Origin: an uncultured Bryobacterales bacterium
GTDB taxonomy: Bacteria > Acidobacteriota > Terriglobia > Bryobacterales > UBA6623
Reading direction: 5' to 3'
Length of the DNA: 45,713 nt
Assembly (NCBI GenBank): GCA_958295955.1
Contig: OY282420.1
Coordinates: forward strand, 1 to 45,713
The notes beneath the pieces were generated by a model. The model was not told the DNA's origin, made no database searches, and saw nothing but the letters and a program-made list of their open reading frames with translations. The position numbers and the translations under genes were made by a program. Positions 32,481 to 40,835 of this stretch are shown here, piece by piece. Within the stretch, counting starts at the first letter, position 1. Every line of letters begins with the position of its first letter.

Positions 32481-33944
32481 GTGTCGCGCGTCGTTGTCCA
32501 GGTAAGTCTGCTGTCGGGGCGTTACCATGCGCACCCGTGGGGCGAAGCGCAGCACGCGATGGGGAGTCCCGAATGGCCGCCTTCGCCTTGGCGGCTCTTG
32601 CGCGGTCTGGCGGCAGCCTGGTTTGACGCTAGCCCTCCTCCTGTCACAGAGGAGGAACGAGACAACTTGCTGCAAGCGCTCGGCAGAGCTTCGCCTCCGG
32701 CGATGTGGCTGCCCTCGGTATCGTTCGAAGAGATACCGTACTATCAGCCGATTGTCGAGAGCAAGAAGCCGAAGCGCGTCCTGCATTTCGATCATTTCGC
32801 GGTGCTTTCCGAGGGCGATACGGGCGCTTGCTTCTGCTTCGACTTTGATGCTGATCTCTCGGCCCGGCAACAGGGCGTCCTCGCGCTGCTGCTTGCGCGG
32901 ATGACCTACTTCGGACGGGCGGAGTCGAGGGCGCGCCTCTCGCTTGTGGAGTCCCCTTCCGAGCACTTGCATAGAGTGACTTTCGCAGATGGGCGTTCCG
33001 CGTCGGATGAAATCCGACGGCGGGTGCTGGTCACTCGCAACAACTTCTGCGCAGCCAATCTCTGGGCGGAAGGCAAGCAAAGGCATCTGGTGGAAGCGGC
33101 GATCCGTGAGAGGCGAAAGCGCCCCCCGAACACGGATTGGATCGACTATGCGTTGCCGTCGGTGATCGTTCGTCCTCAGCTTGATCGTAGCTTGGTTGCC
33201 GCGTCGGAAGAGTGCCGGAGCGTCGCAGAGGTGCAGTTCGGTTTGTTCCGGCGCGTTCCGATCCGCTTGTCGGAGGCTGTGCGCGTGGCTCGAGAAATTC
33301 GCGATCAGGCCGCTGCGAACTTCGAAGCCGGGACTGGAGCATCGTCCCGCCGTCTCACCGGCCGCGAAGCTGACGGCAGCGCCGCGAAGGGGCACCGGCA
33401 TGTGTTCTGGTTGCCGGATCCTGGTAAGGGAACGGGGTATCTGCAGCGATGCATTGTGTGGTTTCCGGACGGCGCAGACGGCATCGACCAACGAGAGCTC
33501 GACGCCATTCTTGGCGTCCGGCGTATCTTCTGCGATGACGACTATCCGATCCTCGTAGTGGTTGAGCGTGTAACCGAGAAACGCTGTCCGCCAGCCGCGT
33601 CGCGACGGTGGAAATCCTTGACGCCATTCTTGGCGCCGCTGCACTCACGCCGCGGAAGACGCGAATTGAAGCCGTCCGATCAGCTTCAGAGAATGGTCGA
33701 GGAAACCACAGGCGCAACCCCCCGAGTGATAGAGGCATCTGCCCCAGGGTCTCTGGGCAGGCTCACGACGGTCCGCACCCATCTCTACCGGCAGGGCAAG
33801 TGGCGATGGACCAAAAGGCCCGCCACTTGGTTCGAACTGGAATTCGACCATCCGGTTGTTCTTCCGCGCCCTCTGGGAGCGGACGCGCACTTCGGTCTCG
33901 GGCGGTTCGTTCCCGTATATGGCGATGACAACCGTGATCCCTGA
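32481..33944 (+). CDS. csb2: Type I-G Csb2 (Cas5-Cas6 fusion, GSU0054 family)
   Basis: A 487-residue protein of the GSU0054 family. It opens VVQVSLLSGRYHAHPWGEAQHAMGSPEWPPSPWRLLRGL, the recognisable Cas5-type part, and the C-terminal half is taken as the Cas6-like crRNA processing domain in this subtype. It should bind the 5' crRNA handle and cut pre-crRNA. Its C-terminal FGLGRFVPVYGDD is consistent with the RAMP fold. The start is GTG, 3 bases after csb1. It is the last cas gene: where many type I-G loci continue into cas4-cas1 and cas2, here a prolyl oligopeptidase gene starts 31 bases later. Confidence 0.92.
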   Translation: MSRVVVQVSLLSGRYHAHPWGEAQHAMGSPEWPPSPWRLLRGLAAAWFDASPPPVTEEERDNLLQALGRASPPAMWLPSVSFEEIPYYQPIVESKKPKRVLHFDHFAVLSEGDTGACFCFDFDADLSARQQGVLALLLARMTYFGRAESRARLSLVESPSEHLHRVTFADGRSASDEIRRRVLVTRNNFCAANLWAEGKQRHLVEAAIRERRKRPPNTDWIDYALPSVIVRPQLDRSLVAASEECRSVAEVQFGLFRRVPIRLSEAVRVAREIRDQAAANFEAGTGASSRRLTGREADGSAAKGHRHVFWLPDPGKGTGYLQRCIVWFPDGADGIDQRELDAILGVRRIFCDDDYPILVVVERVTEKRCPPAASRRWKSLTPFLAPLHSRRGRRELKPSDQLQRMVEETTGATPRVIEASAPGSLGRLTTVRTHLYRQGKWRWTKRPATWFELEFDHPVVLPRPLGADAHFGLGRFVPVYGDDNRDP

Positions 33945-33963
33945 GCGCCTCCGCCGCCCGCGC

Positions 33964-33969
33964 TACGAT
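33964..33969 (+). promoter_or_regulatory. Candidate -10 element of the prolyl oligopeptidase gene
   Basis: TACGAT lies 6 bases before ATG 33976 within a 31-base gap after csb2. The surrounding bases match the stub upstream of cas3 (TACGGT at 26510-26515 at the same spacing), which supports it being a functional promoter motif. Confidence 0.45.
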
Positions 33970-33975
33970 GTCGGT

Positions 33976-36069
33976 ATGCGTCAGGCGTTGCTTGCGGCTG
34001 CTTTGACCGCGTCCGTAAACTGCGGCGGGCCGTCGGCCGGGCCGCCTCCGCCCAGTGAAATTCGCATGGTTGAAGAGACGTTGCACGGCGTTGCCGTTGC
34101 GGACCCCTACCGCTGGCTCGAGGACGCCGACAGCGCCGAGTCGCAAGCCTGGATCGCGCGGCAGACGGCGTACAGCCGCGCCTATCTGGACGGCCTGCCG
34201 CGGCGCGATGCGATTCGCCGGCGGATGACGGAAATCCTCGGCGCAGGGTCGATCTCCACGCCTACGGGCGCCGGCGGACGCTACTTCTACTCGAAGAAAA
34301 CGGGCGGCCAAAATCAGCCGGTCGTTTACGTGCGCGAGGGGCTCGACGGGCAGGATCGGGTATTGCTCGATCCGAACGCGATGAGCGAGGACGGCACGAC
34401 TACCGTCGATTGGTACGTCCCCTCCAAGGACGGCAAGCTTCTGGCCTACGGCAAATCGGAGAAGGGAACCGAAACCAGCACGCTTTATGTCCTCGACACG
34501 GCCACCGGAGAGCATCTTGCCGATGAAATTCCGAAAGTGCGCTTCGCCGATCCGCAGTGGCTCAAGGACGGCTCCGGTTTCTACTACTCCCGCCCGCGGG
34601 ATGTCGAGTCGATCGGCCCCGGCGAGGAAGTTTACAACCGCCGGATTTACTTGCACAAGCTGGGGAGGGATTTCCACGAAGACCCTCTGGTCTTTGGCGA
34701 GGGACTCGAAAAGGAGCATATCCCGAGCGCCTCGCTAAGCGCGGACGAACGCTATCTGCTGCTGGAGGTTTTTCTCGGCTGGGGGCGGAACCGCCTTTAT
34801 TTCCGCGATTTGCGCAGCGGGAAGACGACCGCGCTGGCGGAAGACGGCGAGTTCAGCTATTCCGGCGAGATCGTTGACGGCGTCCTGTACCTGCTGACCA
34901 ACTGGGAAGCGCCGCGCTACCGGCTTTTTGCGGTCGACGTCCGGCGGCCGCGGCGCGAGCATTGGAAGCCGATCGTTGCCGAGAGCGAGGCGGTGATCGA
35001 GTTCGCCAAGGCGGCCGGCGGCAAGTTGATCGTCGGCCGGCTGAAAGACGCCCACTCGGAATTGCTGCTGTACTCGCTTGACGGCTCGGAGCGCCGGGAC
35101 GTGGCTTTGAATGGGCTCGGGACCGTGGCCGGGTTGGAAGCCGAGGCCGGCGGCGGCGAGGCATTCTTTCAGTTCAGCTCGTTTACCCGCGCTCCGGCGG
35201 TCATGCGCTTGGCTCCGGAGGCGCAAGATAGCGCGGCGAGCGAGTGGCAGAGCGTCGAGTCGCCCGTTGACGCCGATGCTTTCGACGTAAACCAGGTTTT
35301 CTATCCAAGCAAGGACGGCACGAAGATTCCGATGTTCGTGATCGCCAAGAAAGGAACGCCGCGAGACGGAACCGTACCGGGCTTGCTCTATGGCTACGGA
35401 GGCTTCAATATCGCCTTGACGCCTGCTTACTCAACCTGGATTTTCCCTTGGATCGAGGCCGGCAACGTTTTGGCGATCGCCAACTTGCGCGGCGGAAGCG
35501 AATACGGCGAAGACTGGCACCGCGCCGGGATGCTGTCCCGGAAACAAAACGTGTTCGACGATTTCATCGCGGCGGGAGAGTTCCTCAAAGCCGAGAAATA
35601 CGTCGATCCGCAGCGGCTGGCGATCCACGGGCGCAGCAACGGAGGGTTGCTGATGGGCGCCGCGGTGACGCAGCGGCCGGACTTGTGGCTGGCGGTCGTT
35701 TGCGGCGTCCCGCTGCTCGATATGCTGCGTTACGACCGCTTTCGCATGGCCAAGCTGTGGGTTTCGGAGTACGGAACGGCGGAGAATGCCGAGGACTTCG
35801 CGTGGCTCCACGCCTACTCCCCGTATCATCGGGTCGAAGACGGCGCCGCGTATCCGGCGACCTTGATTTATACGGCCGATTCGGATTCGCGGGTCGACCC
35901 CATGCATGCGCGCAAGATGACGGCGCGCATGCAGGCGGCTGCGCCGGCGGACGGCCCGGTCCTGCTGCGTTACGAAGAGGCGGCCGGTCACGGCAGCGGC
36001 AAGCCGCTGACCAAGCAAGTCGAGGAATGGACGGATATCTGGAGCTTCGTATTCGCGCAGTCGGACTGA
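33976..36069 (+). CDS. Prolyl oligopeptidase family serine peptidase (S9A)
   Basis: A 697-residue S9 peptidase. A beta-propeller forms the first half (PYRWLEDADSAESQAWI opening). The alpha/beta hydrolase half carries the catalytic triad Ser554 in GRSNGGLLMG, Asp641 in SDSRVDPMHARK and His672 in EEAAGHGSGK. The typical NLRGGSEYGEDWH segment is present. It cleaves short peptides after proline. The N-terminus (MRQALLAAALTASVNCGG) is an export signal, perhaps a lipoprotein, although Asn before the Cys is a poor lipobox. The upstream open frame is just csb2 in another frame. Its 5' end resembles the stub at 26522-26617. Confidence 0.94.
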   Translation: MRQALLAAALTASVNCGGPSAGPPPPSEIRMVEETLHGVAVADPYRWLEDADSAESQAWIARQTAYSRAYLDGLPRRDAIRRRMTEILGAGSISTPTGAGGRYFYSKKTGGQNQPVVYVREGLDGQDRVLLDPNAMSEDGTTTVDWYVPSKDGKLLAYGKSEKGTETSTLYVLDTATGEHLADEIPKVRFADPQWLKDGSGFYYSRPRDVESIGPGEEVYNRRIYLHKLGRDFHEDPLVFGEGLEKEHIPSASLSADERYLLLEVFLGWGRNRLYFRDLRSGKTTALAEDGEFSYSGEIVDGVLYLLTNWEAPRYRLFAVDVRRPRREHWKPIVAESEAVIEFAKAAGGKLIVGRLKDAHSELLLYSLDGSERRDVALNGLGTVAGLEAEAGGGEAFFQFSSFTRAPAVMRLAPEAQDSAASEWQSVESPVDADAFDVNQVFYPSKDGTKIPMFVIAKKGTPRDGTVPGLLYGYGGFNIALTPAYSTWIFPWIEAGNVLAIANLRGGSEYGEDWHRAGMLSRKQNVFDDFIAAGEFLKAEKYVDPQRLAIHGRSNGGLLMGAAVTQRPDLWLAVVCGVPLLDMLRYDRFRMAKLWVSEYGTAENAEDFAWLHAYSPYHRVEDGAAYPATLIYTADSDSRVDPMHARKMTARMQAAAPADGPVLLRYEEAAGHGSGKPLTKQVEEWTDIWSFVFAQSD

Positions 36070-36156
36070 CCCGCGAAATTTGCGCGGCGCCGCTCGGTGA
36101 TACGCTAAACCGAGCATGTCGGAATATCCGTCAACTCGGCCAATGCCGTTCTCCCC

Positions 36157-37794
36157 TTGAATCCTGACGCCTCAAACGAGACGGAGAGCGCGCATGCGAA
36201 GATTGTGCGCTCGGCCGGCGTGGTCAGCGCGGCGGTGCTGCTGAGCCGCATTACCGGTCTGGCGCGCGAGGCCGTTTTTGCCGGGTTGTTCGGGTCGGGG
36301 CTGGCTTACGACGCGTTTGTCGCGGCGTTTCGGATTCCGAACCTGCTGCGCGATCTCTTGGCGGAAGGTTCTCTTTCGTCAGCGTTCGTCACCACGTTTT
36401 CCCAGACGCTTTCGGCGCGGGGCAAGAGCGCGGCCCACGACCTTTCCAGCCAGGTGACGACGCTGTTGACGCCTTTGTTGGCGTTAATTTGCCTGCTCGG
36501 GGTGATCTTTGCGCCCCAATTGGTCGATTTGCTGTTTCCGGGCTACGCGGCAATCGAGGGCAAGAAAGAACTGACCGTTTTATTGACGCGGATCATGATG
36601 CCGTTCTTGTTGTTCATTGCCTTGGCCGCAAAGGCGATGGGCGTGCTCAACTCCAGCGGGCGCTTCGGAATCCCGGCGCTGGCGTCCGCTTTTTTCAACG
36701 TCGCCTCCGTCGGCAGCGGCCTGGTTATCGGCTTCGTTCTGGGGCCGCGACTGGGCATCGAGCCCATTGTGGGCATGACGATCGGGACGCTCATGGGCGG
36801 GATGGCGCAGTACTACTGCCAGATTCCCGAGTTGCGGCGGCTGGGGCTTCGCTTCCGCCCGAAGTTCGACTTTTCCAATCCGGCGCTGCGGCAGGTCTTG
36901 CGTTTGATGGGGCCGACCGTAATCGGCGCGGCGGCCGTGCAAGTGAACGTGATGGTCAACAGCATATTCGCGTCTGAAATTACAGGCCCTTCGGGCGAAG
37001 CGATCAACGGACCGGTGGCTTGGCTGAGCTATGCTTTCCGCTTCATGCAGCTTCCGCTGGGGCTGTTCGGCGTAGCGGTTGCGTCGGCTACGCTGCCGGT
37101 GATTTCGCGCGATGCCGGTTCCCGGCACATCGCGGAGTTTCGAGAAACGCTGTCGCGCTCTTTGGGCTTGGTGTTCCTGTTGACCGTGCCCTCGGCCGTG
37201 GGGCTGGTCGTACTGAGCCGGCCGATCGTGGGCGTGATTTTCCAGCGCGGCGAGTTTACGGCGAACGATACCGAGCAAACGGCCCTTGCTCTCTCGTTCT
37301 ATTGCCTCGGGCTGGCCGCGTACGCCGCGATCAAGACCTTGACTCCGGCGTTCTATGCGCTGGACAACGTGCGCGCGCCGGTCGTGGTTTCGGTCTTCTC
37401 GATCGCCTTGAACTACGGCCTGAACCATCTGTTCGTGGAACGGCTGGGGTGGGGCCACTGGGCTTTGGCGCTGTCCGTTTCGTTGGTCGCGACGCTGAAT
37501 TTTTCACTGCTGTTGCTTTTCATGCGGGCGAAGATCGGGGGCATCGGGGGACGGCGGCTGTTGACGGCGGTCTTGAAGATCGGCTTTGCTTCGGCGGTGA
37601 TGGGGCTTGGCTGCAAGGCGGTGGCCGCGGCAGTTGTCTGGCAGTGGGACGAAACGTTTTTCCCGCGGCTGCTGACCCTGCTGATTGCCGTGCCGCTGGG
37701 AGTCGCGCTGCTTTACGCGCTTTGCCGGCTCATGAAGCTTGAAGAGTTGGAGCTTGCCGAAAAGGCGGTCTTCTCGCGGATGGACTCGGCCTGA
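36157..37794 (+). CDS. murJ: Lipid II flippase MurJ
   Basis: A 545-residue integral membrane protein of the MVF/MurJ family with about 14 transmembrane helices. The N-terminal signature SAAVLLSRITGLAREAVFAGLFGSGLAYDAFVAAFRIPNLLRDLLAEGSLSSAFV is diagnostic in pattern, and SYAFRFMQLPLGLFGVAVASATLP follows. MurJ moves lipid-linked peptidoglycan precursors to the outer face of the inner membrane and is essential in most bacteria. The start is taken as TTG 36157; a GTG a few codons later is possible, and no in-frame ATG precedes the first helix. It stands alone and converges with the sialidase-sulfatase gene. Confidence 0.95.
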   Translation: MNPDASNETESAHAKIVRSAGVVSAAVLLSRITGLAREAVFAGLFGSGLAYDAFVAAFRIPNLLRDLLAEGSLSSAFVTTFSQTLSARGKSAAHDLSSQVTTLLTPLLALICLLGVIFAPQLVDLLFPGYAAIEGKKELTVLLTRIMMPFLLFIALAAKAMGVLNSSGRFGIPALASAFFNVASVGSGLVIGFVLGPRLGIEPIVGMTIGTLMGGMAQYYCQIPELRRLGLRFRPKFDFSNPALRQVLRLMGPTVIGAAAVQVNVMVNSIFASEITGPSGEAINGPVAWLSYAFRFMQLPLGLFGVAVASATLPVISRDAGSRHIAEFRETLSRSLGLVFLLTVPSAVGLVVLSRPIVGVIFQRGEFTANDTEQTALALSFYCLGLAAYAAIKTLTPAFYALDNVRAPVVVSVFSIALNYGLNHLFVERLGWGHWALALSVSLVATLNFSLLLLFMRAKIGGIGGRRLLTAVLKIGFASAVMGLGCKAVAAAVVWQWDETFFPRLLTLLIAVPLGVALLYALCRLMKLEELELAEKAVFSRMDSA

Positions 37795-37795
37795 G

Positions 37796-37808
37796 GCGGC
37801 GAAACCGC
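37796..37808. terminator. Small hairpin between convergent genes
   Basis: GCGG (37796-37799), loop CGAAA and CCGC (37805-37808) fill the gap between the murJ stop and the convergent stop at 37809. The stem is only four pairs without a T-run, so support is weak. Confidence 0.25.
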
Positions 37809-40361
37809 TCATTTTGCCGGCAGCCAGCGGGAGAGCCTGGCCGTGACGGCAGGGTTGCGGGACGCTACGTTGTCCCACTCATGGCGGTCGCGGTCATGGT
37901 CGTAGAGCTCTTCGCTGCCGTCGGCGTAGCGGATGTACCGCCAACGCTCGGTGCGCACGGCGTGGTTTCCGCGCTGGTAGGTCATGATCGCCGGGGTATC
38001 GCGTTCGCGCCGCGGGTCGCGCAGTTGCGGGAGCAGCGATTCCCCCTCCAGTCCCTTGCGCGGCGGCAGGCCGCACAATTCGATCAGAGTCGGGTAGATG
38101 TCGAGCAGGCTGACCGGTACGGCGCTGCGCGTTCCGGGCGTTGTGACCCCGGGTGCGGCGAACACGAGGGGGACGCGCGTCGTGCGTTCCCAGAGAGCGA
38201 ATTTTTCCCAATGCCGTTTCTCGCCCAAGTGGTAGCCGTGGTCGGACCACAGCACGACGATGGTGTTTTCGGCGTAGGGAGAGGAGGCCAGGGCGTCCAG
38301 CAGCCGCCCGAGTTGATGATCGGCGTAAGTTGCGGCGGCCTGATAGGCGCGCACCGCTTCTTGCCAAAACGCGGGGCGCCGTTCGTTGGCGGCGAGGATG
38401 GTTCTGAAAAAGTGCGCTTTCTGCTCCAGCAGCGCCAAGGCTCCCGGCGGCAAGTCGGCGCGGTCGCCGGGGTTTGTTGGCGGCATGGCGACCGCGTCTG
38501 CCGGATAGAAGGAAAAATACTTCGGCGGAGCGTGAAAGGGCATATGCGGTCGGAAAAGCCCGATGGCCAGAAAAAACGGGTCGGCGTGGCTGCGGTCGAG
38601 GAAGTCGATGCCGAATGCGGCCGCGCGGGCGTCCGGCGTGGAATGCTCGTCGAGCGGCCACTGCCCCCAGTCGAAGTTCGGGCTCGCGACGCCCGCGACG
38701 GAGGTAGGCCCGTCCAGTCCGTTCAGCCTGGCGGGCGGCAGCGGGTCGAGTTGCATTTTCTGAAACCGATGGAACGCGCCTTCGTCGTGATAAGAGCTGT
38801 TCCCGTGGTGGTGAAAGATCTTTCCGGCGCCTTCGACCCGATAGCCGTTGTCGAGGAAATGTCTCGGTAGGGTCACCGCGTCGGGCGCGAGGGCTTTCCA
38901 ATCGGAGTTGTTGGCGTAAATGCCCGTCGTCGATGAGCGCTTGCCGAGCAGCAGCGCGGAACGCGACGGGTTGCAGGCCGGCGACTCGGCGTAGGCGCGG
39001 GTGAAGACGATGCCGCGCCGCATCAGCCGCCGCAGGTTGGGCATGCGCAGCGGCGAGGGGGCGTCCAGCGCCCAATCGTTGAGGTCGTCCACCGCCAGGA
39101 ACAGAACGTTGGGCCGGGAATGCGGCGCCGCGGCTCGCGCGCGGGCCGGCGCAGGACGCGCTGCGGCGCGGGCCGGTTTCTTGCGGGCCAACGCTTCGGC
39201 GGAGGAGACTCCCGGAGTGAGCGTGCCGGGATGCTTGGCGCGTTGGTCCAACTCTTCCAGCTTGAAGCGCGTACTGACGATGAAGGGCGCCTCGCCGGGT
39301 ATCCAGTGGCCGTAGGTCGTGGCCGCGAACGTGCCGTCCGGTAAAAGTTCCAGGCCGGGGTAGGCGGTGTCGGCGCGGACGTGGTTGTCGAGCAGGCGGA
39401 CCCGGTATTGCCCTTCGCGCCCTTCGCGCAGGTCGTCGTAGCGGCCGACCCAGCCGACCCAGTCGCCTTGCGTCGGGCTGACGTGCGCGCGGTCGCGGAA
39501 GGTGATGAAGAGGCGGCCGTCCGGCGCGTATTTTGCCGTGTGACGGTCGCCGGTAAGCGCAGCGGGCAGTTCGCGCGGTTCGCTCCAGGTCTCGCCTTCG
39601 TCGTCGGAAAAAACGACGAACGAGTTCAGCCGGCGGCTGTTCTCGCGGAGCAGAACCGCGATCTGCTTGCCGTCGGGAGAGCGGACCGCGCCGGGCTCGC
39701 AGAGGTGAGCCAAGGAGTGCTTGGCGATGATTTCGGGCTGCGACCAGGTCAGCCCGCCGTCGCGGCTGATGACCTTGTAAACCTCGAAATGCTTTCCCTC
39801 GGGATGGACGGGCGGATTGCGCAGCCAGCGGCCGTCGTCGTGAAAGAAGGCCATGTACGAGCCGTCGCCGCGTTCGATCATGGAGCTCATGGCGACGATT
39901 CCGCCATAAGCGGGCCCCGGCGTTTGGAGCGGTTGCAGAGGCGACCAGCTTTCGCCGTCGTCTTCGGAATAGGCGACGCGGATGCCGGCGGCTTTTCCCG
40001 AGAACATCAGAATCCGCGGCTTGCCGGTTGGGTCGTGGAGGCGGAACAGGGTGGGAACCTCCATCGATGCGGACCAGTTCGCGGGCGTGGGCAGGCGCTG
40101 CGTCCAGGTCAGGCCGCCGTCGTAGCTTTTCTTGTAAACGATGGCGCCTTTGCCGTGCCCCTTGGGGTAGGCGATCAGCATCGTGCGGTTGTCAGGCAAC
40201 AGCAGGGTCGAGGGGTGGCCGAGGTACTGCCCGGGCTCGCGGTCGACGATGACCTGGCGGTGGGTTTCCCCGGAAATGTCGATGGTCGGAATGGTGTAGC
40301 CCTTGGGCTGCGCCGCCGCCAACGGCAGGGCGAGCAGCAAGGAAAGCAGGCCGATGCGCAT
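37809..40361 (-). CDS. Sialidase-like/sulfatase fusion protein
   Basis: An 850-residue secreted two-domain enzyme. A signal peptide (MRIGLLSLLLALPLAAA) leads into a sialidase-type beta-propeller over residues 20 to about 375, with four Asp-boxes: SYDGGLTW, SEDDGESW, SRDGGLTW and SDDEGETW. An Ala/Arg/Pro-rich linker (about 385-415) joins it to a full family S1 sulfatase starting NVLFLAVDDLNDW, with formylglycine motif C463-N-P-S-R and LWSDHGYHLGEKRHWEK. One chain could therefore remove a sugar cap and a sulfate from the same glycan. Whether the propeller is a true sialidase or another exo-glycosidase cannot be told. The fusion is continuous in frame with no stop. Confidence 0.9.
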   Translation of the reverse strand: MRIGLLSLLLALPLAAAQPKGYTIPTIDISGETHRQVIVDREPGQYLGHPSTLLLPDNRTMLIAYPKGHGKGAIVYKKSYDGGLTWTQRLPTPANWSASMEVPTLFRLHDPTGKPRILMFSGKAAGIRVAYSEDDGESWSPLQPLQTPGPAYGGIVAMSSMIERGDGSYMAFFHDDGRWLRNPPVHPEGKHFEVYKVISRDGGLTWSQPEIIAKHSLAHLCEPGAVRSPDGKQIAVLLRENSRRLNSFVVFSDDEGETWSEPRELPAALTGDRHTAKYAPDGRLFITFRDRAHVSPTQGDWVGWVGRYDDLREGREGQYRVRLLDNHVRADTAYPGLELLPDGTFAATTYGHWIPGEAPFIVSTRFKLEELDQRAKHPGTLTPGVSSAEALARKKPARAAARPAPARARAAAPHSRPNVLFLAVDDLNDWALDAPSPLRMPNLRRLMRRGIVFTRAYAESPACNPSRSALLLGKRSSTTGIYANNSDWKALAPDAVTLPRHFLDNGYRVEGAGKIFHHHGNSSYHDEGAFHRFQKMQLDPLPPARLNGLDGPTSVAGVASPNFDWGQWPLDEHSTPDARAAAFGIDFLDRSHADPFFLAIGLFRPHMPFHAPPKYFSFYPADAVAMPPTNPGDRADLPPGALALLEQKAHFFRTILAANERRPAFWQEAVRAYQAAATYADHQLGRLLDALASSPYAENTIVVLWSDHGYHLGEKRHWEKFALWERTTRVPLVFAAPGVTTPGTRSAVPVSLLDIYPTLIELCGLPPRKGLEGESLLPQLRDPRRERDTPAIMTYQRGNHAVRTERWRYIRYADGSEELYDHDRDRHEWDNVASRNPAVTARLSRWLPAK

Positions 40362-40504
40362 TGGCCGTCAGTTTACACGAGCGCTGCAAGAAACCGACCG
40401 CGCCCGAATTCAGGCTCGCGCCGCGGCCCGGCCTGAAGAGGCGATTCCACGAGCCTTGCATGGCGGGCGCCTCTCGCCAACGTGTATCCTATTGAATCCA
40501 CGCC

Positions 40505-40834
40505 ATGAGTCATTGGGATCGAATCTATTCCTCGCGCGCCTACCGGCAGATGATCCGTCAGAAGACAATTGCGATCGTGGCGATGACCGTATTCTTCATC
40601 GTTTACTACTTCGCGTTGCCGGTGCTGGTCGGCTACCGGCCCGATTTAATGGCCCGCACGGTGTGGGGCAAGGTGAACTGGGCCTACCTATTCGCATTTT
40701 CCCAGTTCCTCATGACCTGGGCGATCGCTTACGTCTATATGCGTTACGCAGGCCGTTTCGACCGGATCACGACGAGCATCCTCGCCGACGCCGAAGACGC
40801 CGCAGCGTCCGGCAGCGCGGACGGAGGCAAGTGA
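40505..40834 (+). CDS. DUF485 membrane protein, acetate permease partner
   Basis: A 109-residue protein with two transmembrane helices (IAIVAMTVFFIVYYFALPVLVGY and WAYLFAFSQFLMTWAIAYVYM). DUF485 proteins are found almost always next to actP and are thought to assist the permease. The ATG at 40505 follows a TATCCT hexamer by 14 bases. The stop is one base before the actP ATG, so the pair is an operon with coupled translation. Confidence 0.95.
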   Translation: MSHWDRIYSSRAYRQMIRQKTIAIVAMTVFFIVYYFALPVLVGYRPDLMARTVWGKVNWAYLFAFSQFLMTWAIAYVYMRYAGRFDRITTSILADAEDAAASGSADGGK

Positions 40835-40835
40835 C

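Noticed and set aside
36121..36156. ATG at 36143 as the start of murJ
   Set aside because: It is in a different frame. The murJ frame offers only TTG 36157 or later GTG codons before the first helix.
40456..40490. TTGCAT and TATCCT as a promoter pair before DUF485
   Set aside because: The 23-base spacing is too long for a sigma-70 promoter; only the -10-like box remains plausible.
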